From Actinomycetes bacterium (GTDB lineage Bacteria > Actinomycetota > Actinomycetes > Mycobacteriales > Mycobacteriaceae): a DNA stretch of 64,000 bases. Position 1 is the first letter of the stretch, and every line of letters starts with the position of its first letter. The notes under the pieces were generated by a model that made no database searches, was not told where the DNA came from, and worked only from the letters and a program-made list of their open reading frames with translations. The position numbers and the translations under genes were made by a program. Of this stretch, positions 18,129 to 26,862 are shown one piece after another. Location: the NCBI GenBank assembly GCA_023432405.1, contig JAEYUQ010000029.1:1-64000 (forward strand), in the 5' to 3' direction.

Positions 18129-18597
18129 TGACGTCAATTGGCTCAATGAGGAAGAAGCCAAAGCCTGGTTGAACCTCTGGTCCATTCGAGTTTGGCTTTC
18201 CTCGCGCTTAGATGCCCACTTTAAGCAGGATGTGGGTATCAGTCACTATGACTATTTTGCTCTTGCCCAGATTTCACAGGCTCCCGGACGTCAGCTGCGC
18301 ATGAGCGATCTGGCTGCGGTTGCGGACATGACACTGTCGCATCTCTCCCGAGTAGTCACTCGCCTGGAAAAGGCCGGGTGGGTGGAGCGTATCCCTGACC
18401 CTGACGACGGTCGTTCTACTCTCGCTGCGCTTACACCGGAGGGGTGGGAGTTGGTTCAGCGTGTTGCACCCGGTCACGTGGCTCAGGTGCGTCATCTCAT
18501 TTTCGACCACCTCACGCCGGAAGAAACCCGTGTCCTGGGTGGTATCACGGACAAAATTGTCAAGGCGCTCAATCCGCCTTGGATGCCCCGCGCCTGA
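18121..18597 (+). CDS. MarR-family transcriptional regulator
   Basis: 158 residues. Winged-helix DNA-binding region around residues 55-110, with LRMSDLAAVADMTLSHLSRVVTRLEKAGWVERIPDPDDGRSTLAALTPEG giving helix-turn-helix and the D-x-R wing. It overlaps the rhomboid gene by 8 bp in another frame and is probably co-transcribed with it. It is not part of the M. tuberculosis order recalled for this locus. Effector and targets unknown. Confidence 0.9.
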   Translation: MSDDVNWLNEEEAKAWLNLWSIRVWLSSRLDAHFKQDVGISHYDYFALAQISQAPGRQLRMSDLAAVADMTLSHLSRVVTRLEKAGWVERIPDPDDGRSTLAALTPEGWELVQRVAPGHVAQVRHLIFDHLTPEETRVLGGITDKIVKALNPPWMPRA

Positions 18598-18753
18598 GTG
18601 TGCGCTGCTTAGTCTGAGTGCTTAACGCGAGTACTGGTGCTGAGCCCAGTCTGGAATCACCCCCGCTTAGTGTTGTCCTTGGGGGAGTGCTACCCCCAGG
18701 CTTGCCCCCGTCGGACAGTGAAGCGCATGAGGTGCCGGCGTAGGGTGATTTTT

Positions 18754-19539
18754 ATGAACAACGCGCCCATCGGAATTTTCGACTCTGGGCTCGGCGGTCT
18801 CACCGTGGCTCGTACCATCATGGATCAGCTTCCCAACGAATCCATTGTGTATATCGGTGACACCGCTAATTCCCCGTACGGCCCTAAGCCCATTGCTCAG
18901 GTGCGCAGCCTGGCAACTCGAATTGCAGATAACCTCCTCGAGCGGGGCTGCAAGATGATTGTGATTGCCTGTAACACCGCTTCCGCAGCATTCCTTAGAG
19001 ACGCTCGAGAACGTTACGACGTCCCGGTGCTGGAGGTGATCCATCCGGCGGTGCGTCGAGCCGTAGCCACTACTCGCAACGGGCGCATAGGAGTGATTGG
19101 TACGGAAGGCACAATTCAGTCGGGGGCGTATCAAGACTTGCTTGAAATTACCCCCAATGTTGAGGTTTACGCTAAATCCTGCCCCCGATTTGTGGAGTTT
19201 GTGGAGCGTGGGGTTACGTCAGGCCCGGAGATTAGCGGCGTCGCCAAGGAATACTTGGAAGAACTACGGGGGATTGACACTCTGGTGTTGGGTTGTACGC
19301 ACTATCCGTTGTTATCTGGTGTGATTCAGATGGCAATTGGGGATTCTGTGACTTTGGTGTCCAGTGCGGAGGAGACTGCGAAGGACGTGTTGAAGGTGCT
19401 CTCTAAGAAGGAGCTTCTTTCCGCCGGGCCTGCCGAGCGGGTGTTTGAATCCACTGGTGATCCTGAGCTGTTTCGTGAGCTGGCAAGCCGGTTCTTGGGG
19501 CCAGGATTGGGTTTGGTTCGGCACAATGGCGAGCTTTGA
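18754..19539 (+). CDS. murI: Glutamate racemase
   Basis: 261 residues, supplies D-glutamate for peptidoglycan. The two catalytic cysteines are present: C73 (IACNTASAA) and C181 (LGCTHYPLL). The N-terminus IGIFDSGLGGLTVAR is the family hallmark with the catalytic Asp. The ATG at 18754 is preceded by TAGGGTGA; upstream in-frame codons to 18637 give no family similarity. Followed after 200 bp by the metallo-beta-lactamase gene, as in Rv1338-Rv1339. Confidence 0.96.
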   Translation: MNNAPIGIFDSGLGGLTVARTIMDQLPNESIVYIGDTANSPYGPKPIAQVRSLATRIADNLLERGCKMIVIACNTASAAFLRDARERYDVPVLEVIHPAVRRAVATTRNGRIGVIGTEGTIQSGAYQDLLEITPNVEVYAKSCPRFVEFVERGVTSGPEISGVAKEYLEELRGIDTLVLGCTHYPLLSGVIQMAIGDSVTLVSSAEETAKDVLKVLSKKELLSAGPAERVFESTGDPELFRELASRFLGPGLGLVRHNGEL

Positions 19540-19740
19540 GCTGGCGGTGGTACCCGTGGAATCAGATGCCGGGCGCGAGGCGGGACATGGCCTGCTGCCG
19601 GTGGACTCCAAGCCGCCAGGCTCCAAGCTGTCGGGGTTTAAAGCACTGAGGTCTATACCGCTGGGCTCTAACCCGCCAGCGCGCAGGATGTTGAAAGGCT
19701 GGAGCACAACAGTAGAAGGCTGGAGCACGAAGGTGAGAAT

Positions 19741-20514
19741 ATGAAAGTCACAGTTCTTGGAAGTTCAGGATCAATAGGTGGGCCGGGTAATCCTGCCTCT
19801 GGGTACGTGGTGACTACAGATTCTGGTGCCCAGATCATTATGGATTTGGGCCCTGGAGCCCTGGCGAACCTGCAACAGCACACCAATCCCAGCGAGTGTG
19901 ACCTCCTGGTTTCTCACCTTCACCCGGACCATGTCCTTGACGTGCCGAGCTTGCTGGTGTGGCGTCGATACCATCCGTCTCTGGCTACCACTGGGCGGGC
20001 AACGGTGTGGGCGCCGGAAGATTTTTCGTGCAGGATTGGTCGTCTGGACTGCGACGATCCCGCAGAGATCGGTGACCTAGGAGATACCCTGGACGTCCAG
20101 ATTCTCCGTCCCGGCAAGCCCTTTACTCTAGGGGGCGCAACAATTACTCCTCTGCCAGCTATTCATCCCATTGAGGCCTACTGTTTCAGGATTGAAGCTG
20201 ACGGCGCGGTGCTCAGTTACTCGGGGGATTCCGCCTCCTGTGAGGAATTGGTTCAGTGCGCCAGGGGAGCAGATGTGTTTCTGGCCGAGGCCACCTGGGG
20301 TGCGAAAGACGGTGACCAGGCAGGTGATCTGGTTCCCATGCACATGAGCGGTGGGGAAGCAGGAGCTATTGCCCAGGAAGCGGGAGTGAAACACCTGGTG
20401 CTCACCCACATTCCCCCGTGGGTGGATCAGGACGAGACTGTAAGAGCTGCCAGGGCGAGGTTTTCTGGTCCCATCACCTGCGCACGCCCACACATGGAGA
20501 TTCCCCTGGCGTAA
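19741..20514 (+). CDS. Metallo-beta-lactamase-fold phosphodiesterase (Rv1339-like)
   Basis: 257 residues. Metal site in SHLHPDHVLD (HxHxDH), with further ligands in YSGDSAS and LTHIPPW. The M. tuberculosis counterpart Rv1339 has been described as a cyclic-nucleotide phosphodiesterase, so cAMP degradation is a fair inference. The older view as an RNase Z-like hydrolase cannot be excluded. ATG 19741 follows CGAAGGTGAG. It is next to rph, so a nucleotide/RNA role is also possible. Confidence 0.88.
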   Translation: MKVTVLGSSGSIGGPGNPASGYVVTTDSGAQIIMDLGPGALANLQQHTNPSECDLLVSHLHPDHVLDVPSLLVWRRYHPSLATTGRATVWAPEDFSCRIGRLDCDDPAEIGDLGDTLDVQILRPGKPFTLGGATITPLPAIHPIEAYCFRIEADGAVLSYSGDSASCEELVQCARGADVFLAEATWGAKDGDQAGDLVPMHMSGGEAGAIAQEAGVKHLVLTHIPPWVDQDETVRAARARFSGPITCARPHMEIPLA

Positions 20515-20597
20515 CCGCTTTACACTGCGAGCGTTTGAGTAGCCTAGGGGACGTGACTTCTAAGACTTCTCACTCTTTTGAAAAAGCTCCTCAAACT

Positions 20598-21506
20598 ATG
20601 TCAGGCACAGCAACTGCCTCTCCAACTGGAACAGCTACTGCCCACACTGAGGGGGCGGGCGCAGCCGGGACAGCTGGAGCGACCACTGCCCCCGCCGTTG
20701 GTGCTGGCACTGCCTCCGCTGTTGGTGCGGCCACTGCCCCCGCCGTTGGTGCGGCCGCTGCCGGGACACCTGCCGCTTCCACATTCCGACGCGCAGACGG
20801 CCGTCCGGTGGATGCCCTGCGTCCTATTCGTATCACACGCGGTTTCACCTCTAACCCTGCCGGAAGTGTTCTGGTGGAGTTCGGAAACACACGGGTCATG
20901 TGTACCGCCTCGGTGTCTGAGGGTGTGCCGCGTTTCAAGAAGGATTCCGGCGAGGGTTGGCTTACCGCTGAGTACGCCATGCTCCCCTCCGCCACCTTGG
21001 AACGTATGCCGCGCGAATCCCTCAAAGGTAAGGTCAAAGGCCGCACTCATGAGATTTCCCGGTTGGTTGGCCGTTCTCTGCGCGCAGCCATTGACCTGAC
21101 TGCGCTGGGGGAAAACACCATCAATCTGGATTGTGACGTGCTCCAAGCCGACGGTGGCACTCGCACGGCCTCTATTACTGGCGCTTATGTTGCCCTTGCC
21201 GACGCCGTGAAGGTTCTGGGTGTGCCACAGGCTCTGCGTGACCCCGTTGCGGCTGTATCTGTAGGTCTCATTGATGGGCAGGTGTGCCTCGATTTGCCCT
21301 ACGAAGAGGACTCCCGCGCTGAGGTAGACATGAACGTGGTGATGACGGCAGCCGGACGTTTTGTGGAGATCCAGGGAACTGGTGAGCACGATACCTTTGA
21401 CCGCACACAGTTGGGCCTGTTCCTGGATTTTGCTGAGAAAGGGTGCAGGGAACTTTTCGCCCTTCAACAGCAGGCTTTAGCGGAGGGAACTGCTTGGCGT
21501 AACTGA
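20598..21506 (+). CDS. rph: Ribonuclease PH with unusual N-terminal low-complexity extension
   Basis: About 302 residues. Phosphorolytic 3'-5' exoribonuclease that trims tRNA 3' ends. The catalytic core begins near RRADGRPVDALRPIRITRGF (about residue 56) and includes GNTRVMCTASV, EYAMLPSATLER and the phosphate-binding GGTRTASITGAY. Normal family members start at this core. Here about 55 residues of Ala/Thr/Gly/Pro repeats precede it, encoded by 24-bp tandem repeats at 20679-20750. The start is uncertain: GTG 20553 would add 15 residues, and an internal start close to the core has no clear site. Confidence 0.92.
   Translation: MSGTATASPTGTATAHTEGAGAAGTAGATTAPAVGAGTASAVGAATAPAVGAAAAGTPAASTFRRADGRPVDALRPIRITRGFTSNPAGSVLVEFGNTRVMCTASVSEGVPRFKKDSGEGWLTAEYAMLPSATLERMPRESLKGKVKGRTHEISRLVGRSLRAAIDLTALGENTINLDCDVLQADGGTRTASITGAYVALADAVKVLGVPQALRDPVAAVSVGLIDGQVCLDLPYEEDSRAEVDMNVVMTAAGRFVEIQGTGEHDTFDRTQLGLFLDFAEKGCRELFALQQQALAEGTAWRN
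20679..20750. repeat. 24-bp tandem repeats inside rph
   Basis: Three 24-bp units (ACTGCC..CGC.GTTGGTGC type) encode the Ala/Thr/Pro/Gly-rich N-terminal extension. The array keeps the reading frame. Confidence 0.8.
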
Positions 21507-21845
21507 GTGGCCGAGAAGCCGTAACCCACGTTCTACCGTGGCGCTGTGGCCTGGTGACAGTCTGTGGCACGTCATGCGGTTCATGTACGGCGATGCGGTT
21601 CAGATACGGCTCAGAGGTTCGGGCACGACCATGCAGTTCAGGTACGGCGATGCGGTTCAAGTACTGCCCAGAGTTTTAGGTACCGCACAGGTTTGATCCG
21701 TGGAATGGTGCTGAAGTCAGGCGACAGCTTGCGGAAAGGCACAGTTTGCAGTGGCTTTGGTCATGCCGTAGGGCTTAGGGCTTTGGTCATGCCGGTAGGG
21801 CCGTGGTCATGGCCCACGGTTTCGGTGTAGTGAGGAGTAGAGCAG
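21507..21845. repeat. Intergenic repeats between rph and rdgB
   Basis: 339 bp without a gene. 21573-21670 contains four imperfect ATGCGGTTCANGTACGGCG units. 21755-21820 contains three GGTCATGCCGTAGGG-like units. The rdgB ribosome-binding site (GAGGAGTAGAG) closes the region. Confidence 0.7.
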
Positions 21846-22457
21846 ATGAAAATACTGTTGGCTAGCAACAGCCCCAAAAAGCGCGCAGAGTTGGATCGGA
21901 TTCTCCAGGCTGCGGGTATATCCGAGGTTGAGCTGGTGAGCCTGCGAGAGGTTCCGGCCTATGCTGAGCCGCTAGAGGATGGCGCCAGTTTTGCAGAGAA
22001 CGCGCTGATTAAAGCTCGTGCTGGGGTAGAGCACACGGGTCTTGCCACCATTGCTGATGATTCGGGTCTCACCGTTGCTGCGCTTAACGGGATGCCCGGA
22101 ATCCTTTCGGCTCGTTGGTCTGGGCATCACGGGGACGACGCCGCTAATAATGCGCTCCTGCTGGCTCAGCTCAACGATGTGCCGGAGGGGCGTCGTCAAG
22201 CGGCTTTTGTGTCAGTGTGCGCGCTGGTCACTCCGGATGGGCAGGAGAAGGTTGTAGAGGGGCGTTGGGAGGGGAGCGTTTTACGCGCTGAGGTGGGTGA
22301 GAATGGTTTTGGGTATGACCCGCTGTTTCACCCGAATGAGGCGCCGGAGGGGGTAAGCTCCGCGCAGCTTTCACCGGAGCAGAAGGATGAACTATCTCAC
22401 AGAGGGAAGGCCTTACGCCAGCTGCTACCTCTGATTGCGCAACTAGCGGACAGGTAG
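21846..22457 (+). CDS. rdgB: RdgB/HAM1 family non-canonical purine NTP pyrophosphatase
   Basis: 203 residues. Hydrolyses dITP, XTP and similar to monophosphates, keeping deaminated purines out of DNA and RNA. N-terminal LLASNSPKKRAEL substrate motif, FAENALIKAR, the catalytic region DDSGLTVAALNGMPGILSARWSG and GYDPLFHP are all present. Start ATG follows AGTGAGGAGTAGAG. In rph-rdgB order as in M. tuberculosis Rv1340-Rv1341. A GGCGTCGTCAAG copy lies within the gene (22189-22200). Confidence 0.96.
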   Translation: MKILLASNSPKKRAELDRILQAAGISEVELVSLREVPAYAEPLEDGASFAENALIKARAGVEHTGLATIADDSGLTVAALNGMPGILSARWSGHHGDDAANNALLLAQLNDVPEGRRQAAFVSVCALVTPDGQEKVVEGRWEGSVLRAEVGENGFGYDPLFHPNEAPEGVSSAQLSPEQKDELSHRGKALRQLLPLIAQLADR

Positions 22458-22913
22458 CAGTGTTGGTAGTCGAATCCTTGCCCCTTTTACCTCGTGCTCG
22501 GGTTGCTTGCGGCAAGGTTTTGGCTGAGTTTTGAGTTGCTTTTGGGTTGCTTGCAGCAAGGTTTTGAGTTGGTTGCGGGGTTGGCCGAGGTGCGTGGTTT
22601 GCTAACCCACGATAAGGGGCGCACGTTTGCAACAAGGAGGGCGTGTTTTTTTTGGGGGGGTCCTCTTGGGGTGAGGATTCCCCTAGACCGCTGAGAATTA
22701 CCCTAGGCATCTAGAGATTCAGCCCAGATTTACCCGCGTTAAGCCCAGCCTGATTCAGGTAAGACCGAACTCACCTAAGGGGAGCCAGGCCCACTCAGCC
22801 TGAGGGACATCAAGCGCAACCTAGACCCCGTTAAGCGCAGCCTAGACCCCGTTAAGCGCAGCCTAGGCCGCGTTAAGCCCAGCCTGAGCCACATGAGACC
22901 GGACTCACCCCAG
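22458..22913. repeat. Intergenic region with 21-bp tandem repeats
   Basis: 456 bp, no gene supported. 22810-22893 holds four 21-bp units of the type TAAGCGCAGCCTAGACCCCGT, and a related partial copy lies near 22738. 22490-22580 contains duplicated TTGCTTGC(A/G)GCAAGGTTTTG. A run of G after nine T near 22650 is also notable. Confidence 0.75.
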
Positions 22914-23270
22914 CTAATCCAGGCGGTTGAGTTGGAACTGCTCAGTGACTTCTTGTCGTCTGTTGTACTCCACAAAGAAGGACAGGAAAGGAACCACACC
23001 TGCGGCTGCAGTGGTAATCCAGCGGGTGATATTCCAGCGGGCTTGCACGCCCAGGAACAGAGTGCAGAGGAAGAAGAGAGCGTAAGCCCAGCCATGAACA
23101 ATGCCGATGGGTTTAGCCCATCCGGGGATTTCAGCATTGAGACCGTACTGGAAAATCATGCGGGTACACAGAAGAAGAAGACAGACACCTGTAATCCAAG
23201 CTGTGATGGAGAAAGCTAGAAGTGCTTTCTTAATGCGCTGCTTATGTTCCGGTGTAATCTGCGTCGACAT
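22914..23270 (-). CDS. DUF3817 family membrane protein
   Basis: 118 residues, three hydrophobic helices, with the family pattern ITGVCLLLL, KPIGIVHGWAYALFF and a C-terminal GVVPFLSFFVEY. Counterpart of Rv1342c. Its start codon overlaps the stop of the preceding gene on the same strand (23270), so the two are translated together. Function not known. Confidence 0.88.
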   Translation of the reverse strand: MSTQITPEHKQRIKKALLAFSITAWITGVCLLLLCTRMIFQYGLNAEIPGWAKPIGIVHGWAYALFFLCTLFLGVQARWNITRWITTAAAGVVPFLSFFVEYNRRQEVTEQFQLNRLD

Positions 23271-23797
23271 TAGCGATCTCCTTCATTGTGTCCGCGACGT
23301 GGAGTATTCAGTCTATTAAACTCCTCCACGTCAATAGTTGGCCGCTGGGGGACCATGAGTTCAGGAGCCATTTTCAAGCCTTGCTGGGAGCGCTGTGCAT
23401 GGGAGCGCTGTGCCGAACCCTTATACAGGCTCTGGGTGGAGCCCTGATGTGAACTCGCGCTGTCCCCGTGCAATGCCCCTACAGGCGACCCCACAGCTGA
23501 ATCCACGTCCGAGCCTGAACTGGTGTCTGAGTGAGAAGCTGAACCCTCACCCGTTGCACCCTCACTGGCTGCCAGTTCTGACTCTAAGCTCACGTAGCGA
23601 CGGTACGCCCACACCAGCGCCCCACCAAAGATAGGCCATTGGAGAGCGTAGCCTAAATTCTGGAGAGTTCCAGATCCCGAGCGAAACCGTGTCCACTGCC
23701 ACCACGCCAGAAGCAGGGTGATAACGACTGCCGCCACGAGGAAGATAATGTGTGCAGGTCGAACAACACTTTTCTGCTTGTTTTTCACATCTACCAA
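23270..23797 (-). CDS. Membrane-associated protein with Ser/Gly-rich linker
   Basis: 175 residues, the upstream partner of the DUF3817 gene (Rv1343c/LprD position). An N-terminal helix (AHIIFLVAAVVITLLLAWWQWTRF split over residues 15-38), a second hydrophobic segment (LQWPIFGGALVWAY) and then about 70 residues rich in Ser, Gly and Asp precede a conserved C-terminal tail (RPTIDVEEFNRLNTPRRG). Overlapping stop/start with DUF3817 implies coupling. No lipobox is visible. Role unknown. Confidence 0.82.
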   Translation of the reverse strand: MVDVKNKQKSVVRPAHIIFLVAAVVITLLLAWWQWTRFRSGSGTLQNLGYALQWPIFGGALVWAYRRYVSLESELAASEGATGEGSASHSDTSSGSDVDSAVGSPVGALHGDSASSHQGSTQSLYKGSAQRSHAQRSQQGLKMAPELMVPQRPTIDVEEFNRLNTPRRGHNEGDR

Positions 23798-23824
23798 GAT
23801 TACCGATAAACTACTCCGAAGTAC

Positions 23825-23908
<84 letters not shown>

Positions 23909-23916
23909 CGCGTGGA

Positions 23917-23956
23917 CACCCCCTGGCTTTTGTAGTCAGGGGGGTTTGTTTGTTTG
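23917..23956 (+). terminator. Terminator of tRNA-Leu
   Basis: ACCCCCTG pairs with CAGGGGGGT around an 11-nt loop, followed by TTTGTTTGTTTG. Confidence 0.85.
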
Positions 23957-24203
23957 TGGCGCGAGTGTGCCCACTGCGGTGCGGTTAAAGAACCCTTGAC
24001 GACGCCCTGCTCAAAAACCCTTGACTACGGCCTGCCGAAGGCATCCACTTTCTTTTTTGAAGAGGTCCTCCGTCTGCTGAAGAACTAAGTAACTAAAGGG
24101 CTGCCGGGCTGGGTCGCCAGGCTACGCACACACCCTGCTAGCTAGTTGGTCCGAAGCTGTGAGGGATAGGTGGGCCAGAAGAAGGCAAGGTTCGGATCAG
24201 CAC
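23957..24203. other. Spacer with an exact dispersed-motif copy
   Basis: A minus-orientation CCTTGACGACGCC at 23994-24006 is followed at about 24016 by a degenerate second copy (CCCTTGACTACGGCC). No gene seen. Confidence 0.6.
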
Positions 24204-24677
24204 TTATCCCAGCTCTAAGTCTTTCAGTATCCGTGCTACATGGCCCGTGGCACGGACGTTGTACTTAGCCAAAGAGATACTGCCATCAGGTTCCACTAGG
24301 AATGTGGAACGAATAACACCCTGCACCACTTTCCCGTAATTCTTCTTTTCGCCGAAGGCGCCGTATGCGGTGAGCACTTTCTTCTCTGGATCCGACAGCA
24401 ACGGGAACGTGAGCTGGTGATCCTGCTTAAACTTCTTCAGCGCGTCTACCGAATCCGGCGATATCCCCAGCACGTCGATGCTGGCGTTATTGAGAAGACT
24501 CAAGGAATCCCGAAAGTCGCACGCCTCCGTGGTACACCCAGGGGTATTAGCTCGTGGATAGAAGTAGATGAGAACACGCTTGCCTGCCGCGAGGGCGTCG
24601 TCAAGGGAAACTTTTTCTCCAGAATCTGATGGGAGAGTGAACCTAGGGGCTGTATCGCCAAGGGCTAGTTTTGTCAT
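24204..24677 (-). CDS. bcp: Thioredoxin-dependent peroxiredoxin, Bcp/PrxQ type
   Basis: 157 residues; reduces hydroperoxides. The peroxidatic Cys48 and the resolving Cys53 are spaced as in PrxQ (TPGCTTEACDFRD), with the supporting Arg and Pro of the active site and FYPRANTPG. The C-terminal half has the GVIRSTFLVEPDG strand typical of the family. The ATG is at 24677. Contains an exact GGCGTCGTCAAGG copy at 24594-24606, coding for part of DDALAAG. Confidence 0.95.
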   Translation of the reverse strand: MTKLALGDTAPRFTLPSDSGEKVSLDDALAAGKRVLIYFYPRANTPGCTTEACDFRDSLSLLNNASIDVLGISPDSVDALKKFKQDHQLTFPLLSDPEKKVLTAYGAFGEKKNYGKVVQGVIRSTFLVEPDGSISLAKYNVRATGHVARILKDLELG

Positions 24678-24772
24678 GAACCCAGGCTAGCGGAAGAGCG
24701 AGCCGTAGCCATCTGAGCGTGTGGGTTAGAATGGTGAGGAATTATTAAGCTCTAGAGTGTGGGAGTTCCCTC

Positions 24773-25051
24773 GTGGCACGAGACATTTCAGATATTCAAA
24801 AAGATATTGAGCGCACGCGGCGTCAACTTGCGACGACCCTCGATGAACTTGCTGATCGCAGTCATCCTAAGAATTTGGTTTCCGAAGCTAAAACAACCGC
24901 AAGTACAAAGTTAAAGGATCCTAAAGCTCAGGCCGTAGTTGCTGGTGTAGCGGCCGTGATTATTGGTGGAATTGTTCTCGGAGTGGTTCGCTCCCGCAAG
25001 AAGTCCAAGGATCTCAAAGCCATCCAGGATCTGCTCGCTTCTCGCCGTTAG
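24773..25051 (+). CDS. DUF3618 family membrane protein
   Basis: 92 residues. N-terminal DIEKTR-like amphipathic helix (ISDIQKDIERTRRQLATTLDELADRSHP) is the family signature, followed by one hydrophobic segment (VVAGVAAVIIGGIVLGVV) and a basic tail. Starts with GTG after GGGAGTTCCCTC. Mycobacteriales have this gene next to bcp. Function unknown. Confidence 0.88.
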   Translation: MARDISDIQKDIERTRRQLATTLDELADRSHPKNLVSEAKTTASTKLKDPKAQAVVAGVAAVIIGGIVLGVVRSRKKSKDLKAIQDLLASRR

Positions 25052-25101
25052 TCTTTCCGCCCCAGGGCGGGTGTCCCGCTCCTTGTGGCGGGCTATATTT
25101 T

Positions 25102-25133
25102 GCCCGGCTGGGCGTTCATTCGCCTTGCCGGGC
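25102..25133 (+). terminator. Hairpin after the DUF3618 gene
   Basis: GCCCGGC/GCCGGGC stem with an inner GGCG/CGCC stem and a 6-nt loop. A second weaker hairpin (CCCGC/GCGGG) lies just before it. T-tracts are short, so strength is uncertain. A dispersed-motif copy follows at 25216. Confidence 0.5.
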
Positions 25134-25268
25134 ACTTTGCTGTGCGCAGTTAGGGTGGTAGCCCAGTTCTAGAATGCAGCCAATCCCCAGATCAGCGCTG
25201 ACTGCTTCGCGAGCGGGCGTCGTCAAGTTAGTGCCCCAGTTGCACTCCAGTAACGCCAGCTAATGTCC

Positions 25269-25784
25269 CTAGACTAGCTCAGCGCCAGCTTCTTCCATCT
25301 CTGCGAAAGCGCGTTCACCATCTTCGTAATCAATGGGTGCAATGCAATCACGCAGTAAGCGCACCTTAAAGCCCTCTGCAAGAGCGTTCAGTGCGGTTGC
25401 ACGCACACAGTATTCGGTTGCAATTCCCACAACGTCTAACGTATCGACGTCGTGATCGCGCAGGAAGGAAGCAAGTTCCGGGTGAACGAAGCCGGAGTAG
25501 CCATTGCCGTACTGTCCCTTGCGGAAGATACGGTCAAACTTCACCTTTTGTAGTGGTGGGGCCAGTTCTGCTCCGTAGGTGCCAGCTTTGCAGTGAACAG
25601 GCCAGATGACGTAGTGGTTGCCAGGATCGATATGCCAATCCTCTGTTGCAACGACAAGCGCGTACTTGTCTTTGGGAAGTTGAGCAATGCGTTCGGCTGC
25701 TATCAATCCGGTAGGCGCTGGTAAAGCTCCACCTGGGCAGAAGTCGTTCTGGGTATCAACGACGAGAAGTGCAGTCTGGGACAT
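25269..25784 (-). CDS. pncA: Nicotinamidase (isochorismatase-like hydrolase)
   Basis: 171 residues. Deamidates nicotinamide to nicotinate, feeding pncB; the M. tuberculosis enzyme also activates pyrazinamide. Catalytic triad D10, K89, C126 (EYCVRAT) and metal ligands D49, H51, H57 (ATEDWHIDPGNHY) are at or near the positions known for PncA. HPELASFLRDHDVDTLDVVGIATE is typical. ATG at 25784. No operon partner. Confidence 0.95.
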   Translation of the reverse strand: MSQTALLVVDTQNDFCPGGALPAPTGLIAAERIAQLPKDKYALVVATEDWHIDPGNHYVIWPVHCKAGTYGAELAPPLQKVKFDRIFRKGQYGNGYSGFVHPELASFLRDHDVDTLDVVGIATEYCVRATALNALAEGFKVRLLRDCIAPIDYEDGERAFAEMEEAGAELV

Positions 25785-26120
25785 AGTGATTACCTTAGTA
25801 AACCTTGTGTAGCTTCGGCATGTCGAGTCTAGTTTTTCGTAGTGTTTTTACTATCCGCGTCCTCATGGTTGTGCTGAACCAACCTTTTACACTGTAGGTA
25901 GCTCCACAGGGTGATACAAAACACGTTCTTTATTGTCGGACAGCTCAAGCCAGAATCTGTGCTGAGATTCCAAGCTTGAGCTACTTGCTTACTGATTTTT
26001 CAAGAACCTGTCTGGCCGACACGCCCACCCTCTAACGGGGAGCGTCTGGCAATCGCGAATTGTGCTTCTTGCCAGCAAGGACGTGTCTGCCAGGCGCAGA
26101 TCTTGCCGAACTGACCTGTC
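25785..26120. other. Spacer with a long cruciform-capable inverted repeat
   Basis: 336 bp without a gene. At 25942-25982 AGCTCAAGC pairs with GCTTGAGCT (9 bp) and the loop itself contains GAATCT/AGATTC (6 bp), giving a long two-part hairpin. No T-tract on either strand next to it. Confidence 0.55.
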
Positions 26121-26603
26121 TTAGTTGTCCATAAAACGTTGGCAGACGATGTAGAACCCCTCTTCAGGAATTCCGGCAACGCCTACACCCTGGCGGACAT
26201 GGTTGGCGCCCAGCAAGTTCTTGCGGTGCCCATCAGAATCCATCCAGCTGATAGTGACATCAGATACGGGATAGCCGAGCCCCCAGTAGAGGTTTTCAGC
26301 GTTGTAGTAGCCGGTGGTGAAATTCGAGTCGTGGGTAAAGAGATCCTCATCCACCAGGTACTGAGCCCACTGAGTGCATTCTTCGGCTAGCTGGCCGTCC
26401 CAGGAGGTTTGGCTGAGGCCATAAGTAGCACGGATGGCGTTGGAATCGTTGAACACTTGAAGAGCGGCCGCCTGAGGATTGTTTGCAACCTCTTGGGCAC
26501 TGATATCAGTGGCCGCTTGAGCAGTTGCTGGAGTAACCGGGTTAAAGAGTGCAGCCCCTGCCAGTGCGATTGCGGCTGCAACGGTGCTGAACTTCTTGAA
26601 CAT
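26121..26603 (-). CDS. Secreted CAP-domain (SCP/PR1-like) protein
   Basis: 160 residues. Signal peptide at residues 1-30 (basic start, hydrophobic core, cut near ATAQA-AT). The CAP domain contains FNDSNAIRATYGL, WAQYLVDEDLFTHDSN, AENLYWG, and a late SWMDSDGHRKNLLGANHVRQGVGVA, which matches the usual CAP ending. Ribosome-binding site GAGGGATAGAGACA is well placed. Secreted or wall-associated; bacterial CAP proteins lack an agreed activity. Confidence 0.92.
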   Translation of the reverse strand: MFKKFSTVAAAIALAGAALFNPVTPATAQAATDISAQEVANNPQAAALQVFNDSNAIRATYGLSQTSWDGQLAEECTQWAQYLVDEDLFTHDSNFTTGYYNAENLYWGLGYPVSDVTISWMDSDGHRKNLLGANHVRQGVGVAGIPEEGFYIVCQRFMDN

Positions 26604-26862
26604 TGTCTCTATCCCTCACATGAGGCTCGTAATCTTAAGGTTTCCTGTAAGGTTTCTGTTCTCTCCCTTACAAACCCCAGGTTAAGAGCGGCATCTAAGA
26701 ATAGACGGTGACAGAATCTATAAGTTTCCAGATTCTTCTCTTAGTTTTTCTCAGCTTTCTCACTATGAATTCTTCTAATCTCTCAGCTAGCCTCAAGAAT
26801 TTACGGGATGTATCCCTAAATCCCCAGGTGATTCATATAATTTAGGCTTAGAAAACTTAAGG
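26604..26862. other. AT-richer spacer between the symporter and CAP genes
   Basis: Lower GC than the surroundings, with the CAP promoter presumably on the minus strand. CATATAAT near 26835 resembles a -10 box on the plus strand, but no gene follows on that strand. Nothing else seen. Confidence 0.4.

Noticed and set aside
20601..21467. 288-residue open frame antisense to rph
   Set aside because: Low-complexity shadow over the rph repeats.
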